Source: Betaproteobacteria bacterium
GTDB lineage: Bacteria > Pseudomonadota > Gammaproteobacteria > Burkholderiales > SG8-39
Direction: 5' to 3'
Assembly (NCBI GenBank): GCA_004297625.1
Contig: SCTY01000022.1
Span: forward strand, 1 to 59,832
DNA length: 59,832 nt
Both the position numbers and the translations under genes were made by a program. Positions 5,991-13,476 of this stretch are shown here, one piece after another (within the stretch, counting starts at the first letter, position 1; the number at the start of each line of letters is the position of its first letter). The notes under the pieces were generated by a model, which made no database searches, was not told the DNA's origin, and was given only the letters and a program-made list of their open reading frames with translations.

Positions 5991-7939
5991 CAGAGGAAGG
6001 GCTCGGCGCGCGCGATGAGCTCCTCGAGCCCCGGCTCCTGCGCGTTGCGCGGCTTGCCGGGATGGATGATCGACACCTGGCAGTTCTCGGCGGCTTCGAC
6101 GAGCTCGCGATACGTCCCTGCGTTGAGGTCCGCGATGTAGGCCTGCTTGTTGGCGTCGTAGGCGAACATGCGGTTGTTGATCTTGACGCACTCTTCGCAG
6201 GTGCTGCAGCGCGGCGTCTCGATGGAGGGCTCGTCGGGGTTGCGGGCGGGTTTTTCCGCTTCTGCTGCTGGAGCGGGGGCCGGTGCCGGCGCTTCAGCCT
6301 TTGGTGTTTCCGTTACAGGAGCTTCTTTCTTGTGTACCCGTTCCTGGAGGCTTCGCCAGAACTCGAGGCAGCGCCGGGTCTCGCCTATGAGCTCGTCCGC
6401 GACGATGGCCTTGTGCAGCCGGTTCAGGCCGTCGGCGAGCAGAACGTACGGCACTTTCTCGGGCAGCGTGCCCGCGGGCGCGGCGACGGATTCGCGCACC
6501 GGCACCATGCCGCCGTTCGTGCGCTCCTTCGGCACCCGCGCGAACCAGCCCGCGTAGCGGCCGTCGCACGCGGCGAAGTCGGCAAGCGTGAAGGCGACCT
6601 CCTCGCGCACCGTCTGGAGTTTCGCGTCCTCGTAGGCCAGCTCGCGCAGCGCCCAGTCCTTGTCCGCCTGCGGATTGCCGGCGAGCGAAAAGCGCTCGCT
6701 GTTCTGGAGCGACGGATCGTAGCGCAGCGCGGGAAATACCCGCGACTCGGCGGCCGCGGCGGCGACCAGATACGCGGGCAGCTTGCCCGACTCGCCGCCG
6801 GCGCCGGAAAACACGCTGAAGACCGCGGCGCCCGGGTACTCGAGGCCTTTGCGCAGGTCCTCGCGCATCTCGTAGAGCGACGAGGCGCAGCACTGCAGCA
6901 CGTAGACCTCCTGCAGGCCGAGCGCCATGCCGGCGAGCGCGTGGCTGCGCAGCGCGAAGCCGGGGCGGCCGACCGGCGCGCGGTGCAGGATGTCGTCGAA
7001 CTGCACCAGCACCTTGACCGGCATGCCGAGCGCCAGCATCTCGGCGAGCTGCGCGTTGTGCGCCATGCCGAGCTCGGCGCCGTCGAGCTGCACCAGCGTG
7101 CCCGGGAAATCGGCGAGCCCTTCGGCGCCGAGCAGGCTCGCGCCGCAGCGCTCGAAGAACTCGTCGTGGCGCGCTTCGACGTATTCGCCCGCGGCTTCGA
7201 GGCGCGCGGCGGCGATCGCCTTGGAAAGCGCGATGAGCTGGGGCAGCCGCGCGCGGTAGGCGGCGAGCGCCTCGGCGCAGTTGTCGAACACGAACGGGCC
7301 GAAATCCAGGGCGCCGAGGCGCTTCAGGAGCGACTCGATGCGCCGCTTGCGGCTCGCGGGCAGCGGCCGTGCCGGCAGCGCGCGCTTCAGCAGCCCGGAG
7401 AGCGCCTCGAAGTCGAGGTCGTCGCGCCCGCCGAACGAGGCGCGCAGCGTCTGCGCGCTGCGTCCTTCGTCGGAGCGCGCGTCGTCGGCGGCCAGGATGT
7501 CGGAGAGCTTGCTCTTCAGCCGCTCGATGTTGTCCTTCATCGCGCGCGAGCGCTTCTCCTCGAGCGCGCGCCAGACATGCGCTACGAGGCGCCCCGGCAG
7601 CTTAGCGTCGCAGTCGGCAAGCTCCCCGTCGGCAGCGAGCGGCACCGGGCCGTTCCAGGCCTTGGCGTTGCCGGCGCGAATCCCGCGCTCGTGGTTTAGC
7701 GCGAGCTTGCGGGTTTTCTCATCCACCCCGGAACACGCTTCGTCCACCAGCGTGGAAAGGCGGTGAATGGCGCCGTCCTTCGAAAGCACCAGCGGAAAGT
7801 CGTATCTGAGCGCGGCCAGGTTGCGGTAGCGCGCGAGGAGCGCGGGAATCATCTCGAAGGCCGCGACCGGCTGCGGCCCTTCGGCGAGGTTCTGGCCGGT
7901 CAGGTGGAAGGCGAGCTGGGCCTGGAAATCGGCGTGCAT
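5990..7939 (-). CDS. PFOR-like protein with C-terminal ferredoxin domain
   Basis: A 649-residue protein. The central region (about 300-520) resembles the C-terminal thiamine-diphosphate domain of pyruvate:ferredoxin oxidoreductase, including VLVQFDD, VYVLQCCASS and the FPALRYDPSLQNSERF segment, but the GDG cofactor motif is absent. An Ala/Pro-rich linker leads to a ferredoxin-like tail with Cys578, Cys581, Cys584 and Cys620 (CSTCEEC then NCQVSIIHPG), enough for one [4Fe-4S] cluster. The ATG at 7939 lies 2 bp after the korB stop. It probably works with KorAB as an electron-transfer or structural subunit. Gene order suggests an obligatory partner, but I know no characterised homologue. Confidence 0.72.
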   Translation of the reverse strand: MHADFQAQLAFHLTGQNLAEGPQPVAAFEMIPALLARYRNLAALRYDFPLVLSKDGAIHRLSTLVDEACSGVDEKTRKLALNHERGIRAGNAKAWNGPVPLAADGELADCDAKLPGRLVAHVWRALEEKRSRAMKDNIERLKSKLSDILAADDARSDEGRSAQTLRASFGGRDDLDFEALSGLLKRALPARPLPASRKRRIESLLKRLGALDFGPFVFDNCAEALAAYRARLPQLIALSKAIAAARLEAAGEYVEARHDEFFERCGASLLGAEGLADFPGTLVQLDGAELGMAHNAQLAEMLALGMPVKVLVQFDDILHRAPVGRPGFALRSHALAGMALGLQEVYVLQCCASSLYEMREDLRKGLEYPGAAVFSVFSGAGGESGKLPAYLVAAAAAESRVFPALRYDPSLQNSERFSLAGNPQADKDWALRELAYEDAKLQTVREEVAFTLADFAACDGRYAGWFARVPKERTNGGMVPVRESVAAPAGTLPEKVPYVLLADGLNRLHKAIVADELIGETRRCLEFWRSLQERVHKKEAPVTETPKAEAPAPAPAPAAEAEKPARNPDEPSIETPRCSTCEECVKINNRMFAYDANKQAYIADLNAGTYRELVEAAENCQVSIIHPGKPRNAQEPGLEELIARAEPFL

Positions 7940-7941
7940 GT

Positions 7942-8847
7942 TCAGGAGGGCCAAACGGTGAATTTGTCGAACTCGGCTTCGAGCCCCGTGCGCACGAGCT
8001 CCGGCGTACGCAGCTTCGGGCTGCGGCGCAGATCCTCGTAGCAGGGCACGTTCTCGTTGCGGTACAGGATGCCGACCGGGATGGGATCCATCTTCGAAGC
8101 CACCTCGCGCGCGCGGTCGAGGTTGCCGGCGTCGTGGCCGCTGCTTTCGAGCCGCTGCACGCGCTTCGGGTCCTTGATGAAGGGCTCCCACTGGTCGGGC
8201 AGCCACTCGGGGCAGCGCTGGATGATGCGCACGAACGAGAGGCCCTTGTGGTGGAACGCGGCGCGCACCACCTCGTAGAGCACGTCGGGCATCCAGTCCA
8301 CAACCTGCGCGACGAACGAGACGTTCTGCACGCCGAGCGTGACGGTGAGCGGGTTCAGCGCCTCCAGCCAGCTGCCGCGCGGCGAGGTATTGCTCTTCGT
8401 TCCTCGCGGCGAGGTGGGCGAGGCCTGCTTCTTCGTGAGCCCGTAGATCTGGTTGTCGTGCAGGAACACGCTGAGGTTCATGTTGTAGCGCACCGCGTGG
8501 ATCCAGTGCGCGGCGCCGATCGAGCAGCAGTCGCCGTCGCCGGTGTTGACGAAGACATGCAGATCCGGGCGCGCCATGCGCACGCCCTCGGCGACCGGCA
8601 GCGCGCGGCCGTGGATGCCGTGGAAGCCGTAGGTGCGCATGTAGTGCGGGAAGCGGCTCGAGCAGCCGATACCGGAGACGAACACCGTCTTCTCCGGATG
8701 CAGCGCTTCGTCGCGGCACAGCCGCTGCACGGCGGCGAGGATCGCGTTGTCGCCGCAGCCCGAGCACCAGCGCGGCACGCCGCCCTGGTAATCCTCGAGC
8801 TCGTATTTCTCGTCGTACAGCTTCAGCAGGCAGGCGGTGTCGTTCAT
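7942..8847 (-). CDS. korB: 2-oxoacid:ferredoxin oxidoreductase, beta subunit
   Basis: A 301-residue thiamine-diphosphate subunit. WCSGCGDNAI near residue 27 and GIGCSSRFP supply iron-sulfur cysteines, and GDGDCCSIG with HDNQIYGLTKKQASPTS form the Mg-ThDP site. This combination marks KorB-type subunits acting on 2-oxoglutarate or a similar 2-oxoacid. Together with KorA it should decarboxylate the oxoacid to its CoA ester and reduce ferredoxin. The ATG overlaps the korA stop (ATGA). Substrate choice among 2-oxoglutarate, pyruvate and branched 2-oxoacids is not fixed by the sequence. Confidence 0.9.
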   Translation of the reverse strand: MNDTACLLKLYDEKYELEDYQGGVPRWCSGCGDNAILAAVQRLCRDEALHPEKTVFVSGIGCSSRFPHYMRTYGFHGIHGRALPVAEGVRMARPDLHVFVNTGDGDCCSIGAAHWIHAVRYNMNLSVFLHDNQIYGLTKKQASPTSPRGTKSNTSPRGSWLEALNPLTVTLGVQNVSFVAQVVDWMPDVLYEVVRAAFHHKGLSFVRIIQRCPEWLPDQWEPFIKDPKRVQRLESSGHDAGNLDRAREVASKMDPIPVGILYRNENVPCYEDLRRSPKLRTPELVRTGLEAEFDKFTVWPS

Positions 8848-10718
8848 GATTTCTTCGGTTTTGCGAGCTTGCGCCGGACGACTTCGCAGATCGTCGACGG
8901 CTTGATCGGCTGGCCGCGCACTTCGCTGTAGCAGTCGATGTCGCGGAGGTAGCGCGCGCGCAGCAGCATGGCGAGCGCGGAGTAGCGGCGGTTCGATTCG
9001 TCGATGAGCTCGTCTTCCGGGCGGTCCGACCAGTTGCCCTCGACGGTCATCACGTGCCTGAAGCCCTTCATCGCCTCCTTGATGCCCGGGGGCAGGGGCT
9101 GCAGGAAGCGCAGGTGCATGGACGAGACCTTGTGGCCCTCGCCCTGGAGCATCTCGACCGCTTCCTCGATCGCGCCCTTGGTGCTGCCCCAGCCGATCAC
9201 CAGCATCTCGCCCTTGGACGGGCCGAAGAGGGCCGGCGCCTTGAGCGTGCGCTGCAGCGCCGCGAGCTTGAGGCTGCGGTAGTGAATCGCCTCCTCGTTG
9301 ATCTGCGGATCGTAGGCGACGTGGCTTGCGCGGTCGTGCGCGAGGCCCGTGACGGTGTGCATGCCGTTCGCCTGCCCGGGGATGAAGCGCCGCGCGAGCC
9401 CGGTGGCCTGGTCCCAGTCGTAGGGCTTGAGCCCCTCGGGCAGCGCGCTCTGGTCGGTGGGAGGCGCCATCCACGCCGGGTCGAACTGCGGGCGCGGGAA
9501 GGGCTGCTGCGAGGTCGCGAGGTTGGCGTCGGTGAGCACCACCACCACCATGTTGAACGTCTCGGCGATGCGGCGCGCCGTGATCACGGAGTAGAAGCAA
9601 TCTTCGATGGTGCTCGCCGCCATGACCACTTTCGGCGCGTCGCCGTGGCTGCCGAAGATGGCGCTCATGAGGTCGCCTTGCTCGGCCTTGGTCGGCTGGC
9701 CGGTGCTCGGGCCGCCGCGCTGCACGTTGACGACGACGAGCGGGATCTCGCTCATTACCGCGAGCCCGATCGCCTCCTGCTTGAGCGAGTAGCCCGGGCC
9801 CGAAGTGATCGTCACGGTGCACTTGCCGGCGTACGAGGCGCCGATCGCGAAAGCGCAGGCGCCGATCTCGTCCTCGGCCTGGTGCACCACGCCGCCGACC
9901 TTCTCGAACACGTCGCTGAGATAGTGCGACGCCGAGGTGGCCGGCGTGATCGGGTACATCGCGCAGATCTCCATTCCCGAGGCGAGCACGCCCAGGGCGA
10001 GCGCGGTGTTGCCGTTCACGACGATCTGCGCCTCCTTCGGGCGCTCCGCCGGGATGCGGTACTTGAAGTCGAGGTGCGCCTCGGCCCAGCGGTAGCCGGC
10101 GTCGAGGAGCTTCACGTTGGTGTCGATCACCTTCTGCGCCTTCTTGCCGAAGGTCAGCGCCATCTGCTCCTGCGCGAGCTTGAGATCGAGGCTGTAGATG
10201 CTGCACAGCATGCCGAGGGCGAACATGTTCTTGCCCTTCTCGGCATTCGCCACCGCGGCGCATTCCCGGCCCATGGCGATCTCGATCACCCGGTAGCCCG
10301 CGCCGAGTAGCTGCTCTACGGTTTTCAGATAGCTGCTTCTTATCGTGGGGTCAGAGTGATCGCGCCACAGGCTTTCGAGCAGGATCGTGCAGCCGGGCGC
10401 GAGCTCGCCGTCGCGCACGCGGCCGAGCAGCACCTGCTCGTTGAACGCGACGGCCAGGTTGGTGAGGTCGCCGCCGTTGGTGACGCGGCCGGCGCCGAGG
10501 CGGATGCGGTTGCCGCTCGCGCCCGCGACGCTGCGCGCCGGCGGGCGGATTTCGGCGGGGATGATCTCCACCGTCCAGATGCCGATGCCCATGCGCGCGG
10601 CGATGGAGCCGAGCGACTGGCCGCAGCGCTGCGCGCCCTCGCCGGAGTCGCTGATGACCTCGACGATGTGCTCGGCTATCTCGGTGACGTTCTTGAAGGC
10701 TAGGCTGGTGTCGTTCAT
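8844..10718 (-). CDS. korA: 2-oxoacid:ferredoxin oxidoreductase, fused gamma-alpha subunit
   Basis: A 624-residue fusion. Residues 1-200 are the gamma domain (SGEGAQRCGQSLGSIAARMG); residues about 215-600 are the alpha domain with MYPITPATSASHYL, TSGPGYSLKQEAIGLAVM and NVQRGGPSTGQPTK, all typical of KorA. It handles CoA and the 2-oxoacid and pairs with the beta subunit. It follows the NfnB-like gene with a one-base overlap (TGATG). The C-terminal stretch (residues about 470-624) with VIGWGSTKGAIEEA matches domain II of the family. Confidence 0.9.
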   Translation of the reverse strand: MNDTSLAFKNVTEIAEHIVEVISDSGEGAQRCGQSLGSIAARMGIGIWTVEIIPAEIRPPARSVAGASGNRIRLGAGRVTNGGDLTNLAVAFNEQVLLGRVRDGELAPGCTILLESLWRDHSDPTIRSSYLKTVEQLLGAGYRVIEIAMGRECAAVANAEKGKNMFALGMLCSIYSLDLKLAQEQMALTFGKKAQKVIDTNVKLLDAGYRWAEAHLDFKYRIPAERPKEAQIVVNGNTALALGVLASGMEICAMYPITPATSASHYLSDVFEKVGGVVHQAEDEIGACAFAIGASYAGKCTVTITSGPGYSLKQEAIGLAVMSEIPLVVVNVQRGGPSTGQPTKAEQGDLMSAIFGSHGDAPKVVMAASTIEDCFYSVITARRIAETFNMVVVVLTDANLATSQQPFPRPQFDPAWMAPPTDQSALPEGLKPYDWDQATGLARRFIPGQANGMHTVTGLAHDRASHVAYDPQINEEAIHYRSLKLAALQRTLKAPALFGPSKGEMLVIGWGSTKGAIEEAVEMLQGEGHKVSSMHLRFLQPLPPGIKEAMKGFRHVMTVEGNWSDRPEDELIDESNRRYSALAMLLRARYLRDIDCYSEVRGQPIKPSTICEVVRRKLAKPKKS

Positions 10719-12214
10719 CAGGCTGCGCGCAGGCGCGTGAAGTTGTGCTCGTAGACGGGAATACCGAACAGCGTTTCGACCTTGCTGTCCGCATCCTCTT
10801 GGTAAATACCCAGGTATTTCTTCATGCCGCGCGCCGCCTTGCGGCCCGCGCCCATGGCCTGGATCACGGTGGCCGCGCCGGTGACGATGTCGCCGCCGGC
10901 AAACACGCCGGCCATGGACGTCGCCAGATTTTCATCGGCTTGGATATATCCGCGCTTGTTGAGCGCAAGGGCGGAGGTCTGGCCGATGATCGGGTTGGCG
11001 TTGGTGCCGATCGCGAACACCACGATGTCGGCGGCCACTTCGAACTCGGTGCCGGGCATGGGAACGGGACGCGGCCGCCCGGACGAATCCGGCTCGCCGA
11101 GCGCCATGCGGATGCAGCGCATGCCGCGCACGTTGCCCTTGTCGTCGCCGAGAATCTCGAGCGGGTTCGCGAGCCAGTGGAACTCGATGCCTTCCTGCTC
11201 GGCGTGGTGCAGCTCTTCGGCGCGCGCCGGGCTCTCGGCGCGGCTGCGCCGGTAGACGCAGGTCACCTTCTCGGCGCTGAGGCGCAGGCTCACGCGCAGC
11301 GCGTCCATCGCGGTGTTGCCCGAGCCGATGACCGCGACGCGCTTGCCCGCGGGAAGCGGCGTGTCGTACTTCGGAAAATCGCGCGCGCGCATCAGGTTGC
11401 AGCGCGTGAGAAGCTCGTTCGCGGAGAGCACGCCGTTCAGCGACTCGCCCGGGATGCCCATCATGGAGGGATAGCCCGCGCCGGTGCCGATGAACACGGC
11501 GTGGTAGCCCATCTCATCCCGCATGTCCGAGAGGGTGAAAAGCCGCCCGACGAGGGTGTTGCACTCGAACTTCACGCCGAGCTTGCGCAGGTTCTCGATC
11601 TCGGCGTCGATCACCGGGTTCGGCAGGCGGAAGTCGGGAATGCCGTACTTCAGCACGCCACCGGGTTCCTGGAAGGCTTCGTACACCGTGACGTCGCAGC
11701 CGGCTTTCGCCATGTCGGCGGCGCAGGCCATGCCCGCGGGCCCGGAGCCCACGATGCCGACGCGAAAGCCGCTCGGCTCGATGTAAGGCGCGCTCGACCA
11801 GCCCTCGGCGAGCGCGAGATCGCCGACCCAGCGCTCCAGGCGCCCGATCGCCACCGGCTCGAGCGACTCGCCCACCGTGCATACGCCTTCGCACTGGCTC
11901 TCCTGCGGGCAGACGCGCCCGCAGATCGCCGGCAGCAGATTGGTGGCGGCGATGGTGTCGTAGGCGCCGCGGTAATCCTTCGCGGTGATGCGGCGGATGA
12001 ATTCGGGGATGTCGATGCTGACCGGGCAGCCCTCGATGCACTTCGGGTCCGGGCAAAGCAGGCAGCGCTCGGCTTCGCGAGCCGCGTGCTCGGGCTGATA
12101 GCCGCAGGCCACTTCCTGGAAGCTGCGCGCGCGCTCCTTTGGATCGCGCTCCGGCATCGGCGTGCGCTCCTGCGGAATGGTGCGGATCGTCTTCTTCTTC
12201 GCTGCGCTAGCCAC
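10718..12214 (-). CDS. NfnB/GltD-like NAD(P)-dependent FAD oxidoreductase
   Basis: A 498-residue protein of the glutamate-synthase-small-chain family. The N-terminal cysteine set CLLCPDPKCIEGCP plus CGRVCPQESQCEGVC binds [4Fe-4S] clusters; GIVGSGPAGMACA binds FAD and VAVIGSGNTAMDALR binds NAD(P). Next to an NfnA-like gene it most likely forms an Nfn-type transhydrogenase linking NADH, NADPH and ferredoxin, rather than glutamate synthase, whose large chain is absent. The GTG start at 12214 overlaps the preceding gene by 8 bp. Electron bifurcation is inferred from family membership and partner only. Confidence 0.85.
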   Translation of the reverse strand: MASAAKKKTIRTIPQERTPMPERDPKERARSFQEVACGYQPEHAAREAERCLLCPDPKCIEGCPVSIDIPEFIRRITAKDYRGAYDTIAATNLLPAICGRVCPQESQCEGVCTVGESLEPVAIGRLERWVGDLALAEGWSSAPYIEPSGFRVGIVGSGPAGMACAADMAKAGCDVTVYEAFQEPGGVLKYGIPDFRLPNPVIDAEIENLRKLGVKFECNTLVGRLFTLSDMRDEMGYHAVFIGTGAGYPSMMGIPGESLNGVLSANELLTRCNLMRARDFPKYDTPLPAGKRVAVIGSGNTAMDALRVSLRLSAEKVTCVYRRSRAESPARAEELHHAEQEGIEFHWLANPLEILGDDKGNVRGMRCIRMALGEPDSSGRPRPVPMPGTEFEVAADIVVFAIGTNANPIIGQTSALALNKRGYIQADENLATSMAGVFAGGDIVTGAATVIQAMGAGRKAARGMKKYLGIYQEDADSKVETLFGIPVYEHNFTRLRAA

Positions 12215-13118
12215 CGCGCACCTCCTCGAACGGGTCGGGGAGCTCGGTCGGCTCCTCGGCCGGGGTTTTCATCATCCGGCACGAATCCAGCCAGCGCTCG
12301 AGCGCGTTCTTTTCCTGCGCCGCGAAGCGCTTCAGCCGCGCCATGAGATCGTCGAAATCGACCAGATGCCCGTCGAAGTCCGGCCCGTCGACGCAGGCGA
12401 ACTTCACCTTGTCGCCGACCTTCACGCGGCAGCCGCCGCACATGCCGGTGCCGTCGACCATGATCGGGTTCACGCTCACCAGGGTCTTCACCTTGCGCGC
12501 GCGCGTCGCGTCGGCGCAGGCTTTCATCATGATCGGCGGGCCGATCGCGATGACCTCATTCACGTCGGGGTGCTTTTCCAGGGCGACGCGCAAGCCGTCG
12601 GTGACGATTCCCTTGATGCCGGCCGAGCCGTCGTTGGTGCAGAGAATCAGCTCGTCGCAGGCGCCGCGGAACTTGTCTTCCCAGAACACCAGCTCCTGGC
12701 TGCGGAAGCCGACGACGCCGACCACGTAGGCGCCGGCCTGCTTGTAGGCGCGCGCCTGCGGAAACATCGGCGCGACGCCCAGGCCCCCGCCGACGCAGAC
12801 GACCTTCTTCGCCGCGCCGCTCGTTGTCGTTATCTGGCTCGGGATGCCCATGGGGCCGACCAGCGCGTGCAGCGCGCTGCCTTTGAGGCAGGTCTGCTGC
12901 ATCTCGCGCGTCGTCTTGCCGACCGCCTGGATGACGAGCGTAATGGTTCCTTTTTTCGGATCGAAGTCGGCAAGCGTGAGCGGTATGCGCTCGCCCTCCG
13001 GGCGCGCCATGACGATGACGAACTGTCCGGGCCGTGCCGCCTTGGCCATGAGCGGGTGCTTCACTTCGAGGAGGAAGGTGACGTCGGAAAAATCTTCACG
13101 AGCTACGATTTCGAACAT
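12207..13118 (-). CDS. NfnA-like ferredoxin-NADP reductase subunit (FAD, [2Fe-2S])
   Basis: A 303-residue flavoprotein of the PyrK/NfnA/sulfide-dehydrogenase group. The FAD part contains PGQFVIVMARPEGERIPLT, the nucleotide-binding part VCVGGGLGVAPMFPQ, and the C-terminal cluster site GTGMCGGCRVKVG with CVDGPDFDGH matches the [2Fe-2S] loop of NfnA. Residues after about 265 are an acidic tail. It is the first gene of the minus-strand operon that continues with the NfnB-like, korA, korB, PFOR-like and EthD genes. Two FNR-type boxes lie 69-109 bp upstream of its ATG. Confidence 0.87.
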   Translation of the reverse strand: MFEIVAREDFSDVTFLLEVKHPLMAKAARPGQFVIVMARPEGERIPLTLADFDPKKGTITLVIQAVGKTTREMQQTCLKGSALHALVGPMGIPSQITTTSGAAKKVVCVGGGLGVAPMFPQARAYKQAGAYVVGVVGFRSQELVFWEDKFRGACDELILCTNDGSAGIKGIVTDGLRVALEKHPDVNEVIAIGPPIMMKACADATRARKVKTLVSVNPIMVDGTGMCGGCRVKVGDKVKFACVDGPDFDGHLVDFDDLMARLKRFAAQEKNALERWLDSCRMMKTPAEEPTELPDPFEEVRGG

Positions 13119-13186
13119 TTGCCGTTACGCTCGCAGTCCATGTCGTTGACCCTGCACGCAGTCTAGGGGCCGCATCCCCCCCGCGT

Positions 13187-13200
13187 TTGATCTAACGCAA
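13187..13200. promoter_or_regulatory. FNR/CRP-type box TTGATCTAACGCAA
   Basis: TTGAT-N4-CGCAA fits the TTGAT-N4-ATCAA plan of FNR-type sites, with the right half degenerate. It lies in the divergent region between the nfn-kor operon (ATG at 13118) and the small gene at 13261. Its centre is about 75 bp from the operon start, compatible with activation of a promoter from about -41.5. A near-identical site (TTGATCTAGCGCAA) precedes the CRP-like gene. Confidence 0.55.
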
Positions 13201-13213
13201 ACAGATTGGGCGA

Positions 13214-13227
13214 TTGACGTAGATCAA
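13214..13227. promoter_or_regulatory. FNR-type box TTGACGTAGATCAA
   Basis: TTGAC-N4-ATCAA is a close match to the FNR/Anr consensus, with one mismatch in ten conserved positions. It lies 13 bp after the previous box, in the same divergent region, centred about 40 bp before the ATG of the 13261 gene and 102 bp from the start of the nfn-kor operon. Tandem sites suggest oxygen control of one or both directions. Confidence 0.65.
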
Positions 13228-13260
13228 TTAGCGCGACGAGCGGCGTCGTACCTTGAGCCC

Positions 13261-13476
13261 ATGTTCGGCATGTTCCGCTCCAAGGCCGCGCGCCTGTTCA
13301 TAGACCGGGGCACGGTGCGCTGCCCGGCCCGCGCCGCCGATGTGGAGGTCGATGTGTGCCTGACCTGCCAGTGGCTGGTCGAGATCGACGAGGACGGGCC
13401 GACGCCGTTCGTGCGCTGTCAGCCCGTTTCGGTGCTCCCGAGCGGGGCAACTAAGCGCGGTCGCCAGGAGAGTTGA
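13261..13476 (+). CDS. Small cysteine-rich protein, function unknown
   Basis: A 71-residue protein with four cysteines: one in RCPARAADVEVD, two in VCLTCQWL and one in FVRCQP. The spacing could bind a metal as a small zinc ribbon. I do not recognise a family. It follows tandem FNR-type boxes, the nearer one centred 40 bp upstream of the ATG, so it may be oxygen-controlled. Its 3' end overlaps the convergent hybrid kinase gene by 26 bp. Confidence 0.6.
   Translation: MFGMFRSKAARLFIDRGTVRCPARAADVEVDVCLTCQWLVEIDEDGPTPFVRCQPVSVLPSGATKRGRQES

Noticed and set aside
7940..8767. Upstream extension of the PFOR-like protein
   Set aside because: It lies within korB in a different frame; the ATG at 7939 gives the motif-bearing protein.
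10718..12214. Glutamate synthase small subunit
   Set aside because: No large subunit nearby; an NfnA-like partner is directly upstream.
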